From Galerina marginata (lineage: Eukaryota > Basidiomycota > Agaricomycetes > Agaricales > Galerinaceae), in contig JAECYW010000025.1 of assembly GCA_023014335.1 (NCBI GenBank), positions 62,001-126,000 of the forward strand: 64,000 nucleotides of DNA, written 5' to 3'. The position numbers and the translations under genes are program-made. The notes beneath the pieces were generated by a model. The model did not search any database, was not told the origin of the DNA, and worked only from the letters and a program-made list of their open reading frames with translations. Of this stretch, positions 57,230 to 64,000 are shown piece after piece; within the stretch, counting starts at the first letter, position 1, and each line of letters opens with the position of its first letter.

Positions 57230-57400
57230 CTTTGATTTGGAAAGCTCCCAAAGGAAATTAAAGCAAACCAAAGCTTGCCTGAAAGCACATACAGGACAGT
57301 GCCAAAGCACTCTGAAGCAACCCAGAGCACCCAAAGCAGTCCTAGAGCAATGCAAAGCACACGCAAAGCAGTCCTAAAGCACCTCAAAAGCATTCATTGC
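57230..57400 (+). repeat. Degenerate AAAGCAC tandem tract
   Basis: AAAGCAC/AAAGCAGTCCTA/CAGAGCAC motifs repeat every 8-20 bp. Open frames on the minus strand here are by-products. Confidence 0.6.
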
Positions 57401-57460
57401 AGCTCAAAGCAATATTTCACGTTTACTTCATATGATTCACAAGTTATAATAAAATAAATG

Positions 57461-58599
57461 AATTCTCAATTTCTACTACAATGGTAGAGATACATATCGT
57501 AGATAATTAAATACAGTAAGTTACTTTGGGGGAGGGCAAAGTGAAAGTGGCTTTCAGCAGCCCACCTCACCACCTCCTTCATTCTTCAGCCTCACTGACC
57601 TGAGGGCAATGTTTGGTGTTGGGCTGGTGAGCATCCAACCCCAGTCCACATCCTTTGGAGGAGGGGCACATGGGGCAAAGTGGAGTCAAGGTGGGGGATG
57701 GAAATAGCCTTGTGGCCCCGTCAAACGATGACAAGGGATGGCGGCTTCCTCCTGCGCTTCTCGCAGCCTCGTTAAATGATGAGGGCTGGCCACGTACCTG
57801 GCGAGTTTTTGGTGTGGTGGCGGTCCCGAGTGCTGCTGGCGGTCTTCGTTGGCTGCAGTGAGCCTAGGGGTGGGCGGGTGGTGGGCAGAAGTCAAAGTGA
57901 GATTTGAACTTGAACTTGAACTTCTGTTGAAGTTCAAATTCGAACCCCACGTGATCTCTGGGCCGCTTTGCCATGTCACACCACCGTGGAGAATTAGAGA
58001 AATTGTTTCCATGATTTCTTGCATCTCTGCTCTCTCCCTCACCTCGCCGCACAGGATCCACAGCCCCGAACGCCATCGCCTTGCCCAACTTGCCCACCTC
58101 AACAACCGCGACAACGAGCTGCACCGCCCGAGTCGTGTGCCCCTTGCTTCAGGGAGGTATGTGGGCCAACTCGCAGCTCGAGGTACTGGGAGCCTCTGCT
58201 GCCGCTCCTGCTACCCAATCGCCATTGCTCTTAGCGGAGGTGCATCCACTCCCACCCAACTCATTTGCTTGCCATCACAAGCAATGCTGCGATGGCAACC
58301 GCACCTGTCATTTGCCATCAGCGCCGTGTGTGATAACGGGGGAACAAGTTAGGCAAGCGTGGAGGTACAACAACGAAGCAGACTGCTTCACGAATCCAGT
58401 AGAAGGAAATATGAACATGTTTTACAAGACGTCGGACATTGGAAGGCACATAGGCAAGCTACATATAGTCGAGTGACTCGACCTATAGAACGTTTACATT
58501 GTGCCGACTTAGTCGGTGCTGTAGAATTCTATGGATGGTCTATAGTGGTAGGACAGCAGGTGGGGTAGGGTGGCGCGGCCAGCTGGTAGGGCACGGCGG
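57461..58599. other. No gene supported
   Basis: Mixed-composition DNA with overlapping open frames on both strands (167, 142 and 131 aa), none with a recognised motif. A short AAGTTCAAGTTCAAGTTCAA-type run lies near 57907-57937. Confidence 0.35.
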
Positions 58600-59330
58600 G
58601 AGGGTATGGGGTAGGCTCGGCGGGGTGGGTATGGGTATGGGTAGGGTATGGGTAGGGCATGGCGAGGAGGGTATGGGGTAGGCTCGGCGGGGTGGGTATG
58701 GGTATGGGTAGGGGTAGGGCATGGCGAGGTCGGTACGGGGAGGCACGGCGGGGTGGATACGGGTAGGGGATATGGGTAGGGCCTCGCCGATGTGGGTCAG
58801 ACAGGGCACGGCGGGTGGGTATGGTGTGGGTAGGGCCTTGCCGATGTGGGTCAGACAGGGCACGGCGGGGTGGGTACGGGCAGGCTCGGCGGGATGGATA
58901 CGGGTAGGGGATATGGGTAGGGCCTCGCCGATGTGGGTCAGACAGGGCACGGCGGGGTGGGTACGGGCAGGCTCGGCGGGGTGGATACGGGTAGGGGATA
59001 TGGGTAGGGCCTCGCCGATGTGGGTCAGACAGGGCACGGCGGGGTGGGTACGGGCAGGCTCGGCGGGGTGGGTACGGGTAGGATTGGCCACGGGGTTACG
59101 GGTAGGCTCGGCGGGGTGGATACGGGTAGGGGATATGGGTAGGGCCTCGCCGATGAGGGTCAAACCAGGGCACGGCGGGGTGGGTATGGGCAGGCTCGGC
59201 GCGGTGGATACGGGTAGGGGATATGGGTTTGGCCTCGCCGATGTGGTTCAGACAGGGCTCGGCGGGGTGGTTACGGGTAGGCTCGGCGGGGACGCCACAG
59301 AGTTGGTACGGGTAGGCACGGCATGGTTGC
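58600..59330 (+). repeat. GGGTA/CGGCGGGGTGG minisatellite
   Basis: Units containing GGGCCTCGCCGATGTGGGTC AGACAGGGCACGGCGGGGTGG recur at about 58780, 58833, 58921, 59008 and 59142, spaced 53-134 bp. Both strands stay open for about 200 codons because the unit lengths preserve the frame; I do not treat these as genes. Related sequence lies in the palindrome arms (25505-25670, 37010-37175). Confidence 0.8.
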
Positions 59331-59884
59331 TATAATTTGGATACCACGAGGATTAGGACACAGCAAAATGCGGTGGGCGACAATGGACCAGATGGGTTGA
59401 ACACTCGCGGCGGGATTAAAACAACTAAGGCGCAGCGACAGTGTATTTGTCCCAACAATTGGTAAACAATATAGACACAGCAAGGAGAAGAAAAAAGCCA
59501 CGACAGGCAGCCATGTATGCTAGATTTATATATGAACCCATGCCAGTTGCCTAAAACTCTGATATATCCAGCTTGCCAACTGCCTAGCTTCCGCTTTAGG
59601 ATGTCTATTATAAATCATCCTTTAGGGTGCCGGAAATGCCGGGGATGAGCTAGGGACCCATTTGGGGGGCGGGTGGGGTGTTATGGATGCCGGGAATGCC
59701 GGGGTAGAGGGCGGGGAGGGGGTAGAATTAGTGTAGGATGGCGGGAATGTGTAAACAAGGAACAAACAAAGCAGGAGAATGGCCCCGGGGCGGTATTTTT
59801 GTTCCTGGGCGGGAAATAGGCGCTTTCGAGCCACGAAAAATTGTGCAATAGGATTAGATATATTATTGACGCCCTATTCACCTT
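59331..59884. other. No gene recognised; short GCCGGGAATGCCGGGG repeats
   Basis: ATGCCGGGAATGCCGGGG-type motifs occur near 59630-59710. Nothing else is identified. Confidence 0.35.
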
Positions 59885-60172
59885 TTTGTGCGCCTCAATC
59901 CGTGCGGGATTGGATGGATGAGCGCTCGAGCATTTGGATGACGTCTATATTTAGATTGCGATAATTCTCAATGCGGAGTTATCTCCGGACGCATTGATGG
60001 GGCTCTTGTTCCATCATTTCCCCTTCCCTCTGCGCTCGCTTTTGTGAATCTTTAAATCAAGTATCTAGTTGCATTCCCCTTAATAATGCGAATCTATTGA
60101 TACTACTTTTGTGGCCTAAAGCCCTTGGTAAGTGGGTGAATGCATGACATTACATTTTTCAACCACCTTCCC
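59885..60172 (+). repeat. Left inverted end of an element extending beyond the window
   Basis: TTTTTGTGCGCCTCAATCCG through GGATTGGATGGATGAGCGCT to AACCACCTTCC matches the reverse complement of 63712-64000, with moderate divergence. Confidence 0.7.
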
Positions 60173-63100
60173 AATCCGGAAGGCACTGAACCGAAGATAA
60201 TGAATAAAGCTGATATATTAGAAGTCTACCTACAATACAAGTACTATAGCTATGTACAGAGAAATACATAGAGACTACCCGAAGACTCGAAAGTCCCATA
60301 TGACGCCGCCACCGTGTCGCCGCCGTCCTCCTTTCTCTGACCCAGTGGGGCTGACTTCTGAGCAGTGGCGGTCGAGGTGCGCTGGTGACGGATGTGGGGT
60401 AACATGAGAGCGTAGGTCGAATGTGAGGTGACAGGCGCCGGCCAACGACGTGGCCAGGTCGGACTGCGATTCGTGCATGGGCAGGCTTGGGGCTACGAGA
60501 ACTGCAGCTGCAGCTGCACGCAGGTGGTGCTAGACAGGTGGGAGGGGGTTGAGAAGAGCAGGGATTGTGGGTCGCCCGCTTGGTCGAATGAGGGTTGCGA
60601 CGAGGAAACGGCGAACCACTGTTCGCCGTTTCTGTCTACCTGCGGGTTGCGAATTCCCAAGGGAAGCAGCTGGCTGCTACTCCCTTTCGCTGCCCGAATT
60701 CGCCCCCCAGCACGGCACCCAACCAGCAGCGTGATCAGATGATCACGCTGCTGTTTCACCTTGTCTCCTCGTTCCCAAGCCATACGAGCAGCCATGGGTT
60801 GAGCTATTCGTGCTGCCTAGTCGCCTGCGAGTGCGGGAGCCTTGCTGCTGCGGCTGCAAGCGGGATGGTGCTGGGCAGGCGAGACCGGCGTTGGGCAATG
60901 GCAATCGAGGGTAGCCCATACGAGGACGTGTGGTAGTGGTGTTGATAGCTGTAGTTGACGACGCCGGCGATGGGGCGAGCGCAGGGCTGAGCTCACGGGT
61001 GAGTAGGCTGTGGAAACCGAAAGAGAATGAAAAACTGAAACGAGTCCGATGGACTCGTTTCGCGACGTACCTCGCGGGTCACCCACTACAGGGGTCTCCC
61101 CTCGTACTACTCCACTCCGCACCAGTCTGCGCTACCGCAAAGAAGCCCAGATCCATCGAAGACGGTGGCGAAGATCCGTCGTACGGCGCCTGTTCCTTTT
61201 ACCAGTACGTTGCTGGCCGTCGTGTCGTTCCGTGTGTTTCGCGAATCCGTTGCCGGCCTACATCCTGTCGTAAGGGAGAGGCACACGGCGGGGCTGAAGG
61301 ATGGAAAGGAGGAAGGAAAGGCAGAGGCAGAGGAGGTGGTCGGTGGTGGTTGGGAACAAAGATCAACGAGGTTGATCGTTGTTGATGGGATGCTCGGAAG
61401 TTTCCACAGGGCTTCCCATTGGCTGGCAAACCCGGACCGGCCAGCCTCCGATCTGTTCTCGAAGTCTGGAACGTCGCCGAAGCAGTTCCTTGCTCATCCG
61501 TGGGTCTGATTTCTGTCGGGATGTACTTTAAACATTGACCAGTTAGGTATTCTCGAGTTACAAGTAGAAATATAACTACCTTAATTTAATATACTTAAAA
61601 TACATAGTTGTCACCCTACGAAACTGACGTCGAAACAATTCGCTGAACTCCCCTTGACGAAGTAGTTGAAATCCGAGCTTGAAATGAATGCAGTAAATTT
61701 ACTTTAAGGATGTAAGTACAGTATAGAGTTACATTATGCAATTTCTGAGAGAACTGATTGGCTGATACCTTGGTAAGTTGACAAGGTATCTTCCAGTGTA
61801 CTGTTGAAACGTGAATCAACTGAGATCCGACGTTGTTGATGGAGCCGTTTTGAACGTATTTTGCCCCCACCTCTTTCTACAATGTAACAGAAATGAAACT
61901 TTTTGTAGATCTATATACAGGTGGCTAATATACACCGTTCCATGTTTCTAAATAGTAGTTTGAATAATTCCCCACTTCACGAAGTCGAGTTTACATGAAT
62001 TCTGTGGTTTCTAAAATGTTATCCAAATTCCTTCGGAAGTATCTACTTTTAAATATACATGTCTTCGGTCAGTGAAAGTCTTTTTTTTTTTGAAATATAT
62101 ATTCAAACCAGTGAGGTGTGGCTCACAGATTCCATGGCCTTGTCCCGAAATCACCTCGCACCTACTTACATCCAGTCTCACCGTTTTAGGGGTCTATTGA
62201 CTCTTAAAATTTGGATATTTGTATTCAGTTGTCTTAAACAAAAGATTTCACGCCTTTATAATCTTTATTTAACCCCCCCAGTGGGCTCAACGTCGATGCA
62301 GAAAGCGACCGGGCATCGGGAATTGCACGGTCCGAGTGTTTAAAGTCCGCTCGAACACGCATCAAGGAACTCAACGACAGGCGACTCTGCTTACAACCAC
62401 CACCACTTCGTTCCTCAGGCCTCATCATTGCCCACCCCACTCCGCGAAATTCTTTTGTAAGTCTTTATCGTATATCCTACGTGCTTTGCTAACAAACCTG
62501 TCTTTGAATTAGGCACTTGAGCTTGAGGTATACGTACAGTATACTCACTCGACTTGGTGCGACGTTGCGACCGCCCGCTCACGTCATGGGTTATGGACCG
62601 ACGTTCCAAGCTCTTTGGATGGTAAAGGGAGGCCAAGGAAGATGAAGGGAGACCCTGGAGAGGGAGGCCCGCCAGGTACGTTGTGAGATGAGTCGAATAC
62701 GACTCATTTCGCGTTCTCTTCTTCCTCCATCCATCCCTGCTCATCCACCCCGCAACAGGCTGCTACTAGCTCCAAGCACCGTCGCTGCCACCTTATTGGT
62801 CCTCTCCGCTGGTAGCGACCTGCGCGCGGCACTGCCTCCCGACACCGTCTTCGCCTTGCGCCGCCATACGAAGCCTACCGCTACTACCCTCTACGATATG
62901 AAGGATTCGGGGGTCGGGGGCGGCAGCAGAAACCGTGCTATGAGGATCCGCGGAGCTGCTGCTGCTGCTGCTGCGCTGGGATGTGTCAACGAGGGTGGGA
63001 TGAAATGGAGGCAACGGAACGATTTTTCGTGCCTCCTTCACCCTCATCGCTCCGTCTGGGCGCCGTTCCCCACCCTGGTGGCTGGCCCCGTCATTCGTCC

Positions 63101-63711
63101 ACTCACCCCACACTGTCCGTCGCAGCTCATATCTCCATACTCGCCACTCGCCACACTTACGATGACACAGGGAAGCCCTACGGCGAGGAAACAAACGCAA
63201 ACGTCGGGTTCGCGTTCGTCGACAACCTACCTGCTTTGGACACCAGCTCACTCTCCTCTTGCCCCACCCTCTCCCAGCTCGTAGCACGTTGGACGCTCGT
63301 CTTTGTTAACCGCCGCACCTCTATACACTAACACACACACCCTTCCAGACACCGAACGCGCGACCACCGAATCCGACGCGAGGCTACGATCTGACGTCGC
63401 CTACTCTCCAGGTAGCGAACGCACGACAGCCACGTTTGACGTGAGGCCACGATCTGACGACGCCTAGGTGCAGGCGTAATATGTGCGAGAGCCGAGAGGC
63501 CAAGCAACGGAAGCTACCACACACCCACCGCACAACACCATCACTGGTCGCGGTTACGACAGGGAAGGGAGGGACGAGGATTGGGTAACCCATGTGTGAA
63601 GCAGACAAGGGCTATGATGTAGACCAGCACCTGTATCGTAGTTGTATAGATGTGGAATATAATATCTTTTTATTTCCTCATTTTCGGTCACGGGTAGCTG
63701 CATTCCGAATC
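60173..63711. repeat. Interior of the inverted-end element; R3-type GC-rich repeats, no gene supported
   Basis: Positions 61035-61135 (GACTCGTTTCGCGACGTACC, then GGGGTCTCCCCTCG) and 62560-62710 (inverted) are copies of the repeat at about 18295-18440; 61355-61440 matches 18615-18700. A (GCT)n tract lies at 62957-62980. Several long open frames (up to 198 aa) are low-complexity. I found no transposase motif. 61510-62450 is AT-richer with nothing recognisable. Confidence 0.45.
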
Positions 63712-64000
63712 AGGAAGGTGGTTGAAATATCAGGCCATCCATCCACCCACTGCCTGTGGGTTTCTGGCTACGAAATTAGTATTGATAGATTTGTATTTTT
63801 AAGGGGAATGCAACTAGATAATTTATTCAAAGGATACAGCAATGGTGCGGGAGGGGAGGGGAAAATGATGGAAAAACGAGCCCATCAAATGTTCCAGAGA
63901 TAGCTACCGCATTGAGAATTATCGCAAACTAAAAATAGATCGTCATCCAAATGCTCGAGCGCTAATCCATCCAATCCCGCACGGATTGAGGCGCGCAAAA
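63712..64000 (-). repeat. Right inverted end of the same element, cut by the window end
   Basis: Reverse complement of 59885-60172; the match still holds at the last base (GGATTGAGGCGCGCAAAA), so the true end lies outside. Confidence 0.7.

Noticed and set aside
57187..57393. Leu/Cys-rich small protein on the minus strand
   Set aside because: Direct translation of an AAAGCAC tandem tract.
58540..59335. Two overlapping ~205-aa proteins on opposite strands
   Set aside because: They follow from minisatellite unit lengths and base composition; no start context, domain or intron supports them.
62688..63284. 198-aa plus-strand protein
   Set aside because: GC-rich, Ala/Pro/Ser-dominated frame overlapping an R3 repeat and a GCT tract, with an equally long frame on the other strand.
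1..64000. TET/JBP genes, expected near some KDZ transposons
   Set aside because: I found no convincing HxD...H...R dioxygenase block of that type in any exon chain; the JmjC-like gene is a different family.
1..64000. CRISPR arrays, bacterial operons or phage genes
   Set aside because: No regularly spaced short repeats with unique spacers; introns, LTR elements and chromodomain integrases show a eukaryotic (fungal) sequence.

Overview
The window looks like a transposon-dense region of a mushroom-forming basidiomycete (Agaricomycetes). The reasons are short GT-AG introns (about 50-90 bp), a CxC5/CxC6 cysteine-cluster gene of the kind associated with KDZ transposases, a fungal JmjC-like gene, Ty3/gypsy chromoviruses whose integrase ends in a chromodomain, and many foldback MITEs. 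There is no bacterial or operon-like organisation. Exon boundaries were inferred by eye from frame continuity and splice signals.

Layout. 1-0.4 kb: an LTR. 0.9-9.1 kb: minus-strand, intron-rich gene material, namely an unrecognised multi-exon gene (about 4.1-0.9 kb), a decayed sirtuin-like gene (about 5.1-4.2 kb) and a JmjC-like gene (about 9.0-6.1 kb) cut near its 3' end by a MITE with TAA target duplication. 10.5-16.75 kb: a complete, young Ty3/gypsy chromovirus on the minus strand, with 496-bp LTRs and target duplication GTCAG. 16.95-20.6 kb: MITEs and GC-rich dispersed repeats.

20.8-43.4 kb is a giant inverted repeat. Its arms are 20818-30792 and 31884-43396, around a 1091-bp spacer. About 8 kb of arm aligns without an indel and the predicted proteins are identical. 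Both ends of each arm are copies of one roughly 1-kb MITE (MITE-A). The arms carry a Cys-cluster gene, other unrecognised coding exons, a tRNA-like sequence and a foldback MITE. Only the right arm keeps a Ulp1-type (C48) protease gene; the left arm has lost it through two separate deletions.

43.4-46.1 kb: a gag-only, Copia-like retroelement (165-bp LTRs, target duplication TCTGT). A MITE with a 7-bp target duplication inserted in it, and its two halves now lie on opposite strands, which records an inversion beside the palindrome. 46.1-47.2 kb: a small three-exon gene with internal repeats. 48.9-50.3 kb: a decayed multi-exon gene. 51.2-56.8 kb: a KDZ-associated CxC5/CxC6 gene split by a 3.2-kb truncated gypsy element (target duplication GTGTG), which itself carries an inverted internal LTR. 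57-64 kb: simple repeats, a GT-rich minisatellite, copies of a GC-rich repeat seen at 18 kb, and an element with about 290-bp inverted ends that runs off the window.

As a whole this is a nested transposon graveyard with a few recent events (the chromovirus, the palindrome). Several stop codons are CGA-to-TGA changes and repeat copies differ mainly at CpG, which suggests cytosine methylation followed by deamination. The best candidates for something undescribed are the palindrome with its captured genes and the linked inversion.
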